Shown here: positions 21,801 to 32,419 of the stretch, piece by piece | Layout: every line of letters begins with the position of its first letter | Position numbering within the stretch: the first letter of the stretch is position 1 | From: Asterochloris sp. CNOR1 | Lineage: Eukaryota > Chlorophyta > Trebouxiophyceae > Trebouxiales > Trebouxiaceae | Length of the DNA stretch: 64,000 bases | Reading direction: 5' to 3' | Assembly: GCA_963969365.1 (NCBI GenBank) | Contig: OZ017746.1 | Coordinates: forward strand, 3,658,001-3,722,000 | The notes under the pieces: model-generated | The model's database searches: none | Seen by the model: only the letters and a program-made list of their open reading frames with translations | Told to the model about the DNA's origin: nothing | Position numbers and translations under genes: made by a program

Positions 21801-23753
21801 CAGCCCTGTTTGAGGAGGGGGATGTCAACAAGGACGGCGTCCTCTCCTGTCAGGAGGTGCTTGCCCTCCTCGTCAAGGTGAACACCCTGCACAGGCTGCA
21901 CACTCACATGCCTGCGCGGCAGATCGCAGCCCATCTGAGCATGCTGTGCTCAACCCTGAAAGAGACAAGCCTGGTGTCTTTCAAATAGTGTGGCTGCAGA
22001 GCAACGATGCACACATAGGGTCACTTGATGCACATGCCTCTGCCGTGCACCCACCACTAGCACTGCACGGGATGCCAGCTTGCACTCTGCGGCACTGCAG
22101 CCCGTGCCAGTCCTGTAGCCCCTCCCACTGGCACCTGCCCCCTTGTGCAGGCGCGCAAGCAGTTCCCCCAGCTGATGGAGTTTGCGCAGCGCCTGGAGTG
22201 CGGTGGCGAGCTGGGCGCAGAGACAGTGTCCAACTTCATGCACACAGTCCTGCGGCGGCGCACGGCAGCCTCGTATGACAACATCATCGCCCGCTCAGGC
22301 ATGGATGATGAAGAGGAGGTGCGCCCCACCGTGAGGTGCTTGTTTGGCTGTGGCTTGTGCTTGGCCAGTGGTACAAGGCGCTGGAGTCACCGCTTGCGTA
22401 GTTTGCGGGTCTAGCTATGTATCAAGAGCCAGCCAGGCTCAGGTGGTTGAAGACAAGGCCTGCTGTGTGGGCCATTGGCGGCAGTGGCAGTTGCCAGCAT
22501 CTTGGAAAGAGTGCTCAGATATGGAGCAGACAGTGATAGAGACTGCAGTATGTGCTTGGCCCTCAAGGCAGGTCGACAAGGCACCGGGCCCTACCTAGCT
22601 GCAGTGCATAAGAGGCTCAGAATTGCCTTGGTGGTCCGCTGCAGGAGGAGGCACCAACTGGGGATGTGCTGGCATCCCGCAGCAGGGAGCTGTCTGCCGG
22701 AAAGGGCCTGACCCTGCAGGAGTTCAAGGACCAGCTGGCGGCCCTGGACAAGGAGATGAGGTCCCTGCCAGCCACTGCACAAGTGAGTCGTGTGCAGAAG
22801 AGTGTGGGCTCAGTGGTGCGCCCTGTTGACGCCCGCTGCCTGCGGCAACAGCAGGGCATGTTCTGCTGCACACGCTTACTTGTCAGCCAGCGCTGTGCAG
22901 GCACAGCCAGCTGTGGCTGCATCCCTTCTTCTGTGTCGCCACGGCGACACAGGTGCCAGCAGAGCAGCTGCCATGCATTTGAGGCAGGTGCAAGCCAGCT
23001 CCAATGGGTCTAACAATGCTGATACTTCCCCTGCTCCACCCTGCAGTTCCTGCAACCCTCATGTCCCCTGCAGGTGGCTCATCAGGAGGGCCAGTATCTG
23101 GCAGACCTCTTTAGGCACTATGCCTTCAGGGTGCACACAATGCCAGATGGCACCATCACGGGCCCAGGTCAGCTCCATGCTGTCAGCCGCGCTAACCTTG
23201 AAGTGGTGCGCAACCTGCGCCGTCTGTGACAAGACATCTGGGCGCTGAAAGTACAGGCCCCCTACATCAGCTGCATGCCACTGTGTCACAACTTTGTGCA
23301 ACGAGCACTATATCCCACATACTCTCCTTTATGCTGCAGGGGAGCCACCACCAGATGTGCCCAGCTTCAAGTACAGGCACATGGGCAGCTTTGCCTACAT
23401 TGGCGGCGACAAGGCTGTGCTGGACCCTGCCTACAAGAATGGTAACGTGGGTCCCCTCAAGGGCTGGCTCATGGGCTTTGCTTGGAAGGTGAAAATCAGG
23501 TCCACAATGCCGCCTCTCACACGGGCAATGGAGCTACCTGCATTGTTGACGACCGTCAGATGTCCACGAGCAGCAGTCCTCACAGCCCTTGCTTGCCTGC
23601 ATGATAACATGTCCTGGTGCAAGCCCTGAACTGTTGCTTCTAATGCAGGGTGCGGAGGTGTTCATGCAGATCAGTGTGCGCAATCAGCTCATGGTGGCAA
23701 GGGACCTCGTTCGCACCAAAATTTCTGGCCGTGACATTTCAGACCTTCCGTAA
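18865..23753 (+). CDS. EF-hand type II NAD(P)H dehydrogenase (NDB-like), apparently fused to MPC1
   Basis: Alternative respiratory NADH:quinone oxidoreductase, membrane-associated and non-proton-pumping. Exons in order carry the FAD dinucleotide fold [46 protein letters not shown] and [19 protein letters not shown]. They continue with the NAD(P)H fold [52 protein letters not shown], and a canonical EF-hand loop [12 protein letters not shown] inserted as in plant NDB enzymes. The C-terminus reads [20 protein letters not shown] with GWLMGFAWK, then [20 protein letters not shown] and stop TAA at 23751-23753. The first in-frame Met (18874, [11 protein letters not shown]) leaves no targeting peptide, and a TAG lies in frame just upstream in genomic sequence. 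This supports the MPC1 exons as the true 5' end. The EF-hand suggests calcium control. At least 13 exons. Confidence 0.88.
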
Positions 23754-24914
23754 TGCTCCGTGTATTGCTTGTGGCTAACTGTCAATACATCTGGGAATTG
23801 TATGCAACTGAATAAATCATTGAACTGAACTTGGTGCATTCTGTCAGCATCAGCACATGTAAGATATCATATTGCAGGACCAAGGCGGCAGTGGTTGATC
23901 AAGTTGGCTTGTGGCATTGCTGAATCTCTGCATGCCCGAGATGCTGGACCCCTCCATAAGACAAGATGCACCTTGCAATGAGGCAACAGCAAAGCAAACT
24001 AGTTGTCGAAGCACCTCATGACAGTACAAGTTGGCATTGACGCGCTTATGAATGCAAAATCTTGAGTTTAAGGTGTGAGATGCTTTTTGCCAGCATGTCT
24101 CACTGGCCAGGTGCCAATACGAGCCTGGTGGCAGCTTGCCTAGTGCTGTCAGACTTTGGCCTGTCACTCAACTCCAACAGAGTCACGTGGCCAAGCCTAG
24201 AGCTCAAGCCTGAGATAGTGCTGCGAGAATGCGCAGGCTGCTCAAGCATGGACTCCCTGCAGCCATCCCTCTTGGCAGAGCATCCTCAGGTTTGGGGCAC
24301 CCACCACGCAAAACACTGACTGAGGTGAACCACATGCCACAGGGCCATGCACAATGAGGCTGCCTCGGGCAGAGCTGGTTGATGTCAGGAGCTGGCATCT
24401 GGTCCTCATCAGCTGAGAGTCCCTCCACATCGCGCAGAACTGCCAGTGTGTTTGGTAGCCATAAGCTGTTGAGCTCTGTTCGTGCCTTAATGGTCAGAGC
24501 CATGCATCTGGGGCTGATGTCTGGCACTTTCAGGCGGCGCAGAGTATTGGGCAAGCCAATAGAAGCTGTACTGCGCCGTGTCGGGAAGCTGTGAGCCACC
24601 ATCTATCAGCTTAGGTTGTCCACTGTGCTGTGCCTGAGCTCCCACACACTGTGGCGAGCTTCCTGCACCAGCTGTGGCTGACCAGGCAGAGGGTTTGGAG
24701 GTCTCTGAGCGAGACAACCATCGCCACATGTAGCGGGCCCCTGGAATGTGTGGTGGTTCTCGTAGTCTTATGAGACCAACCCAGTGTGCCTGTGCATGGC
24801 TGGTTCCAGATGTCTTGCAGGAGCCTGCAGCTTGGGTCAAAACATTAGGGTCAGATCATTTCAGCATTGCTGTCAAAAAGCTGGCCATTCAGCGCAGAAT
24901 TCGGACGGCAAGGA
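23754..24914 (-). pseudogene. Gene-poor stretch with a possible TBCC-domain remnant on the minus strand
   Basis: No complete gene could be built here. On the minus strand a possible first exon (about 24740-24602) begins MWRWLSRSETSKPSAWSATA. The stretch 24560-24390 has open protein-like reading (RRLKVPDISPRCMALTIKAR). Near 24370-24270 a different frame reads SARGSLIVHGPVACG and then FCVVGAPNLRML, which resembles the beta-helix repeat of tubulin-cofactor-C (TBCC) domains but lacks several residues and soon stops. A further open stretch (ISGMQRFSNATSQLDQPLPP, about 23950-23890) could be a last exon. The frames do not join convincingly, so this may be a decayed copy, a gene with unusual introns, or chance. 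The 3' UTR of the NADH dehydrogenase and the promoter of the next plus-strand gene must also lie here. Confidence 0.25.
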
Positions 24915-26530
24915 ATGCCGCCTGTGCAGGATGCTCTTGGCTCAGCTCAGATCACTCCTGAAGAGGACCCCAATTCTGAGGAGTCTGATGTGGACACACA
25001 GCTCGATGCTGCCTCAGAGCTGACACCTGCCATCTTCTCCACAGCAGGCAAGTTGCAATGGTCATGGAGTCACCTCCCTGCATGCCCGCCTTTGGGCTTC
25101 CGCGCACCCAGATGGCTGGTGGCTGGCTCTTGCTTCCACCATCCAGTTGGCTGGTGTACCTATGCCTTTGCCTGACAGCATGGCTCAGATCACCTGTTAC
25201 ATGCCACAGGCGTCAAGCGCGTGTTCAGAGTCATCACTAGCAACAGCACTGGGGGCAGCTGGAGGCCATCCTTCCTGTTGGCAGGAACGGTGGAGGAGTC
25301 TAGCCCCGGCAGTGCTTCAGAGCAGACACAGCCAGAGGCAAGCGCAGGCAGTGCTGTCAGCAGCAGCACGGGACTGGCTGGTGGTGGCGCGCGTGCTGCA
25401 GGAGATGGCTCAGCGGAGAGCAGCAGCCCAGATCTGGTTTTGTCGATCAGGTAGGCAACTGCAACCACTTGCTGCAGGGATTCTGCATCCACACTGGTGT
25501 GGCAAATGGTGACCTAAGAGCGATGTTTCACTGCCTGATGGCTGGAGGTGCACTGGCTGCCACCAGGCTCATGCCGCATGTCTGCAGCAGCTTTTTGCAG
25601 CAGCCATCTGGCAACCCATGCTGAGCAATCTGAGCAAAGCTCATGCTTGCAGGTATGAGCCACCCTCCGCCAAGTTCGTGACGAAGCACCCTGGCTGCGT
25701 GAGCTACCGCCTGAAAGTCAGCCAGCAGGACAAGGTGGGTGCTGCCTGCTGCCTTGGCAGCTGTGCAGCTCATTCTCAAAGGAAATGCCGTCCCGGCTGG
25801 GGCTGCGCTGCAGTGTGTGCATCTGCTCTTCAGCCCGACTCCCCAGCAATGCCAAGTTGTTGTGCTGCAGTTCCTGTGGTCGCTTCGCGGCCTGAGCACT
25901 CAGGCAGTACTTGCTGGCAGCACTCTCGCATGGGGCAGCCTGGTTCTCGAGTTCAGCAGCAGCAGCGAGGCCAGCAAGTTTACCTCCTTGCTGAAGCATG
26001 TGGACGTCCAGGAGCAGGGCGCAGAGGGCGACGAGGAGCACAACCAGCTGGGCAGTGCCCCCTCCCTACACTCTCATGCGCTGCCGGACATGGGACGGGC
26101 ATCCAGCATGCTGTCGCAGCCCTCGCTGCACTCGCACGCAATCCCTGAGGCCAGGCTCAGCCTGGACAGCCGCCAGGGCTCCGAAGCCTTGCCTCACACC
26201 CAGGGGTCAGAGGCGGGCAGCCCCGTGCCGCACACATCACGGTTCGCACCCCAACCTGAGAAGGGTGGCGCCGAGCCAGGCTCTGCGCAGGCAGCAATAG
26301 CTGAGGAGACTAGTGCTGAAGCAGACCCGACGAAGCCAATGTTGGCAGAGGCAGCCAACGACGCAAGGGACGGAGAGGGGGAGAATGGCCACCCTGCTGG
26401 CAGCAGCACCTGGGTGTGGGCAACCCTAGGGGTTGGCGTCATGGTTGTGGCCGTGTTCGCAGTGTACAAGTATAGGGGCCAGCTTAACCTCCAGATGAAC
26501 CTTCATAATTCAGTGTCAACGTCCAAGTGA
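24915..26530 (+). CDS. Single-span membrane protein with acidic, Ser-rich lumenal or cytosolic linker, function unknown
   Basis: The proposed start is ATG 24915 (MPPVQDALGSAQITPEEDPN), though an upstream exon is possible. Exon 1 ends at 25047 at a GC donor (CAG|GCAAGT) and joins in phase to GVKRVFRVITSNSTGGSWRP with SFLLAGTVEESSP. The next exons read YEPPSAKFVTKHPGCVSYRL with KVSQQDK, and FLWSLRGLSTQAVLAGSTLA with WGSLVLEFSSSSEASKFTSL, which together look like a small beta-rich domain with a closing helix. A long disordered acidic/Ser-rich stretch follows, with a two-fold repeat (SAPSLHSHALPDM and SQPSLHSHAIPEA). One C-terminal membrane span, VWATLGVGVMVVAVFAVY, and a basic tail end at 26530. 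I do not recognise the family. Its stop lies 63 bp from that of the convergent OEP80 gene. Confidence 0.55.
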
Positions 26531-26593
26531 ACACATGTATCACTGGTTAATTTGTTCCCTGCTGTCAAGCACTGTTCACTGTGGCTGACCCTT

Positions 26594-29500
26594 TCAGCCA
26601 TGCGATCCTAGACCAAAATGAAAGCGCCGAGCTCCGTCCTTGTTCCACGCACACTCAAATCTAAGTGGGCCAACAGGTGTGGCCAGCCGTATGCCCGCTC
26701 CATAACCAAAGCCCTTGCCTGGCTTGCCGCGAACCCCTGCTGGGTCTCCCTTGACACTGGCACCGCTGCCCAGGTCAGTTCCATAGTCCATGAGCAGCGT
26801 GCCCTGCAGCAGTAAGATGCCCTCTTTGTATGCAGCCCTTTGACAGCAAAGCATCTTGCCAATGGTGCAGGTTCGCACAGAGGTAGCAGCAGGGCTGTGG
26901 GGCCTCTGGCTGCCACTGAGTCATTGATTGCGCGATGCACAAGATGGTCAGGGCCGATGCACAAGAGGGCAGGCTGGTGCAAGCCTTGCTCCGGCTGTCC
27001 AATTGCCAGCAGGCCCACCTCAAAGGGCAGCTGCTTCAGCAGGGGAAAATGCAGCTCTGCTGTGCCGGCAGCGTAGCTGCGTCCAGTGCCGACCCCTCCC
27101 TCACTGTATCCTCGCACTGACTCTGTGCCGCCAATGGGGAATGCCTCATAAGGAGGCAGGTCTCCTATGATGCTGCCTGCCTTGCCACACAAATAGGCAG
27201 TCATGCCCTTAGCCAGGGGCACGCTGTGCTCTGCCCGCAATCGCAACCTGCAGGGCCGGTAGGCATCAGGTCATGCAGAAGAAGGATGGTGTATGCATGC
27301 AGCAGCAGTGCCACTGTGCAGAGAGGCAGCAGATCGTAAAGAAGGGGTTGCAGAAGCTGGCAGGTCATATGAACGACAGCCTTGAGACGCCCCCGACAGA
27401 AGTTTTGAGCAGCATGATAGCTGTCAATCCTGCAAGGCTGCAGTCTGAGCCGGCAGCATGCTCCGAAGTGAGCTTATCTGCCCACCAGCTCTACAAGTTA
27501 TCTGCTGGCTTGGTATGAGACTGCAAGCACTCAGCACAGGAGAGCCCACCTGTTGAAGTTGAGCCAGGAGGAGTGCAGGGGCACAGCCTGCTCGGTGGAG
27601 ACCACCATCTGGGTGTCCTTCTTGCCGCTGTACACCGCGCGCAGCAGGCCCAGCATCATTGTGTCAGTGTCCTGATCGCTGAAGGTCATTGGGGCGTCAT
27701 AAGCATCCTGCAGGGCAGCCTCTGACAAGTTGTGAGCCTCTCAAGCGACCTGGCGCCCTGTGCTCCTTTGCCAATCATATCAGACTGTGCTTCTGCTGAA
27801 TGGCATTCTGCAGGGCCAAGCTAGCAGGACAGCAAGCTGTGAGCAGGGTGCATTCAGCATGTATGCCGGGTGCAAGTTGGCAGGCTCCAAGCAGCAAGGA
27901 CCCGCTTTCACACAGAACAAGAGGCAGGGTCAGGAAGATCTGTGTCTGTGACAACTCTGGCACCCTTGCCAAGTGTGTTTGCACATGTCAACATCCCAAG
28001 CGACCCACAGCCTGCTCGCCTTGGTCTGAGGCACCCCCTTGTCGTCCGTGCACCCTGAGCGCTGCCAGTTGAGCCCCAGGGAGCCCGACCACCCCGTTGA
28101 CAGCGGGCGGCTGTACTCCACACCCCCAGTGATGCGTCCCACCATGACGTTCCCTTCCTGCTGGACTCCCTGCGCCACCTGCGGGCCCAGCTCGTCCGGA
28201 GCCTTGCCATGAATTGCATTGCCTGCACAAGCCGGGCGCAGGCATGTATGGGGAAGGGGGCATCCAAGTCTGTTGCCCTCAGTTGTGCCTTCATGACGAC
28301 AGGCTGACTGCACATGATGTGTGGTTTGCGACCCTAGGGGCTGCTTTGCCAGCGTCAGCAGCAATTGCAGAAGGGGATGCCATGCTGAAGCATTGCCAGT
28401 CTGCTGGCCAAACCAAGGAACACCCAGCCAAGCAACACGTTCCATGGTTCTCACTGCAGGACACACGCACACTTTGTGGATGCAGCCTGCCGCACACGTA
28501 CCCACTGCCCTGTTGTTCTGGATGCTGATGGTACGCGAGGTGTGGTGTGGGTCCCCGCGCACCCAGGGGTCGTGGTGGCTCAGCTTGAACGTCTTGTCGA
28601 TCTGGCCAACCTCGGCTGAGGCTGACAGCTTCTGATTGAGGCCGAACAGGTTGCGCTGGGAGAAGGACACAGAGCCCAGGAAGCCAGGCATGGCGCCCTC
28701 TGCAAAGCCCTGCAGATTGCAGAGGTAGAATGAGCTGAGATCACATCGGTGGGCTTAGGCTTGGCAGTGATGCAGAGGACGGCAGCGAAGCCCCACACGG
28801 AGACATCCAGGCGCTTTGGCAGGGTGCATGTGAAGTGGCCTGTGCAGCGTTCCAGCCAGGGTCCCAGCAGCATTGCTGCGCATTGCGAAGACGACCTAAA
28901 ACAGAACTGGCAGGCAGAGCCCCTTGGAAGCCATTCATGAAGACGAGCAATTGAGGCAGGGCTCCAGGTATTTTGAGGCACATGTGAGTGTACCTGGGAC
29001 GAGATGCCGCCACCGCAGGTGAACCCCGCAGACTTGCGCTCTGTCATGTGCAGCATCAGGTCCACATGGTTGCTGTCCAGCTCTGTAGGCTGGGGGATGA
29101 TGTTGACATCATCAAACAAGCCCATGCTGAAGACCACATCAATGTCCTGCTTGGCCTGGCTGGTGCTAAAGACCTGCAGCAGGGTGAGCAGGCAAGGCCT
29201 CCAGCGCTGACTAATCCACTCCCTCCCATACTGCATGTGGATGACAAGGCTGAGCACGACCACAAGGCTGGACAAAAAACGCTTCAGCCGCTTGCTCCAT
29301 GCCGCAAGGCTGGGCAAGAGACGCCTGAGGTGCCGCTTCAGCCGCTTGCTCCATTCTGCAAGCTCGCTGCCTTCTGCTTCCTGCAGAACCCTGAAACCGG
29401 GGACGGGCGACTGGTAAGCGGGCGCAGACGGCTACATTGGGTCACATGGAAGGCGCTGCAGGCCATCACATTGCAGCATGATGTCTGCATGACTCAGTCT

Positions 29501-32314
29501 GCCCTGTCCCAGCCTTTCACCATCCTGCAGTGCTTTGACAGAGACTGGGCCCCCCTTCTCTGGCCGGAGCCAGCCCCCTCATCCCACTGTGCACACAGCC
29601 ACGCTGCCCAGGCTGGCGCATACTGGCAACTGGACAGCGACCTGCATGGACCTGCCATGTCTTGTTGCCCATCCAGCACACAATCTGGCAGGTGTCTGGT
29701 CCCCTCCATGTGCTGCACTCCGATCTGGTCGGCTGCTGCACTCTGACCTGGGTGGCTGCACCGTGTGCAAGCCCCCCGCCCACGTGGGACCCACCTGCCC
29801 TGGCTGGCTGCCCAGCTGGCGCATGACAACCTCTGGCTTGGTCTTGCCCTCCTCCCGCACCTCCCCTGTCGCTTTGTCCTTCCACCGCAACTTGATGCTG
29901 TTGATGACTATCTCAGTCGCCTTCAGCTTTATGATGCCGCCCTCCAGCTCGCCATCATTGTCAATCTGAAGCCACCAGGCTAAGGTGAGCCCGGTGCCAG
30001 ACTGCTGCAAGCAACAGTACGTCCAGCGCATGCACGGCACAGGCTTCAAAGCAATACCTGCCACACAGGTTGCACAGGAGCATCCTGTGGAGGTGCTGCT
30101 GTACGCTGTTGTAGACAGGCACGCAGGCATGACACATGGATGCATCATGAGTGGCCAATCGAGGGAACCATCTGATGGACAGAGTGGGCAGGCAGAGCAT
30201 CAGTGGCTTCAGAATGCAACAGTCACTGCTGGAGCTGCATCGGGCATGCTTGGAGGGGCCTCACATGCCATCTGCCAACAGGTGGTGGGCAGAATGTGCA
30301 GCAAGCTCCTCAGAAGCTTGCCAGGTAGAGCAAGCCTCACCTGCCCCAGCATGCCCCGGTTGGCATACCAGTCATTGACCTGGCTGATCCCATTTCCAAG
30401 GGCGTTGAAGTTCAAGGGCTTGCCTGCTTGCCCGTGGAACGCGCCCTCCAGCACTGACTGGGGCAGTCGGTTGGCTCCCTCCACCACAATGCCTTTCAGG
30501 GCAGGGTAGACCATCAACTGCAGGGCACAGAGCCTCTGTGATGTTGGCCTGCCACATTGCATTATTGGGCTGAAGGATTCAGAGCAGCCCTTCACAGCGC
30601 ATTGGCAGGCAGATCTCAGGTTCCGCCGGTGGCCTGCAGGAAGCATGCTTTGCCTTGAGTGCTGTTGGAATCGATGCAGGCAGGTAAGCACTGATTTCTG
30701 ACACACAGGGTGTGCTGCCAGCTCCCTGCTGCAAGCCTGTCAGAGAGCAGTCTCTGGAGCCGTTCAAGGTGTGACACATTGAGGGGCGCAGGGCAAGGAC
30801 TCCAAGGATTGTGAGGTCTGACTGACCTACAGAGCCCCTCCAAAAGACCTGCTGCTGCCAGCACAAGCCTTTGTCTGCAGGATCAGCTGTGCAGCACACA
30901 CCTCCAGCGTGAGCTTCACGCCATCCCTGGTGTCGTCTGCTATGGGCTTGACACTCTGGAAGTAGCCCTGGTTGAACACGCGCTTCACATTATCCCTGAC
31001 TTCATTGATGGTGTACGAAAAGTTGGGCTTCATGGTCAGCGTGTCTGTTACCAGCTCTCGCAGGTCAGAGTGCTGGTCCAGGCCTTTGAACACGATCTGC
31101 AGGGGCGGGCAAGGGGTTGGCTCGAAAGTGCAACACTGGCTGCTTCCTTATGGCTAAAGTGCCAGATCACCCTGCAAGCTGCCAGACACATGGCTTCAAT
31201 CCTGACGTGCTAGCTCAGGACTGCAGATGCGGGCCTGCTCAAAGGCTGCGCATGCTTGAAGGCTGTGCATGAAACAGACAAAGGGCTCTCAGATGAGCGC
31301 AGGCAGCCTCCTGTGCTCACGGCCACAGCCCCCACCTGCACAGGAGGAGCCTGGGACTTGTTGCGAGGCCGCCACTTGTTGCCAGGCCTTTGACTGCATC
31401 CAGCAGTGGGAGCATGGGAATGCACCTGGGCAGCTACACATGTGGGCAAATGCACCACGCTGCCCACGAACACGCTGCGCCTATGCTCCAAGACCTTGAC
31501 ACAACCTGCAGGGACAGCTGCTTTGCAGCTGTGCAGAGGCAGCAGACACGCTCTTGGGCCTGCATGGGTGCCCGCCGGCCCGCCCGCCTCTTGCAGGCCC
31601 AAGGACGCAGCCAGGTGGGGCAAGGGTGAAGCTGGCTCATGGGCTCATGTCCTGCCAGGTGCGTGAGGCTGCCAGCTGCAGGGTGTCCTGATGCTGGCAT
31701 CTCTCTGGCAGCACAAGGCCAGCATCAGCTGTGGCCTGTGAGTGAAGGCGCTAAAGGCAAGCTGGGACCCCTCAGTGCGCTGCCCTGCATTCTTGCACAT
31801 CACCACCTGCACCGCCAGACTCTCCCCAGTATCTTGCCAGCAGTGACAGCTGACCAGCAAAGCAGCCAGAGCACGCACAAGCCACGCTGCAGCGTGCATC
31901 ACCAGGCAAAGTTTCAGGACGTACCTCGCTGATCAAGATGCGCTCCACCGGCTTATCAGGGTCCTGCTCAGAGGCAGACTTCTGTCCAGGCTGAGCCGCA
32001 TCCTCTGTGACCGCCGTGACAGCAATGGGATTGGCATGGGCTCTTCGTCGCTTCAGTCCTCTCCTACCTCCCAGCGCGCCAGCAGACAGGGAGGCAAATA
32101 GGGCTGGAGCTTGACTCATCTGCCGCTGCTGTTGCAGGACATGCTGCCGCAGGCCGGCAGCAGCTGCTTGCTGCAGCCCTTGCACGTTGTGAGATGCTTG
32201 GTGGAGGAAGCCTGCCAGGGAGCCTTTCACATGTTGTAGCCAGCTTTCCGCCGCAGAGTGTAGCACTCTCCAGTCGCGGAGCTCCGCTTGCGGTGCCAAG
32301 CCCTCAGATCCCAT
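26594..32314 (-). CDS. OEP80: Chloroplast outer-envelope Omp85 protein OEP80 / TOC75-V
   Basis: About ten exons, roughly 710 residues, as expected for OEP80. Exon 1 (32314-31925) is a poorly conserved N-terminal extension ([20 protein letters not shown]). POTRA domains follow: [20 protein letters not shown] with [40 protein letters not shown] with [18 protein letters not shown]; and [20 protein letters not shown], then [20 protein letters not shown]. The beta-barrel begins near [20 protein letters not shown], continues with [20 protein letters not shown] and [20 protein letters not shown] (the loop-6 VRGY motif), and ends with [20 protein letters not shown] and the FHFGLGSHG terminal strand. 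OEP80 is the BamA-like insertase for plastid outer-membrane barrel proteins. Many introns are 300-700 bp. It is divergent from the gene at 32420 (105 bp between starts). Confidence 0.9.
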
Positions 32315-32419
32315 TCAGTTTCTCGAACTGCAGCCCTGAGCCGAGCTGAGGCGCAGAGTCAAGTTGGTGGTCAACCTTTGACCAGCTTTTTTTGGCTGTA
32401 TCAGATTGCAGCTGCACAA
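32315..32419. promoter_or_regulatory. 105-bp divergent promoter with GGTCAA/TTGACC inverted repeat
   Basis: The spacer between the OEP80 start (32314, minus) and the next start (32420, plus) contains a perfect 6-bp inverted repeat GGTCAA-CCT-TTGACC at 32369-32383, followed by a T-run. It resembles paired W-box-like TTGACC cores. A shared promoter is implied by geometry; the motif's function is inference. Confidence 0.5.
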
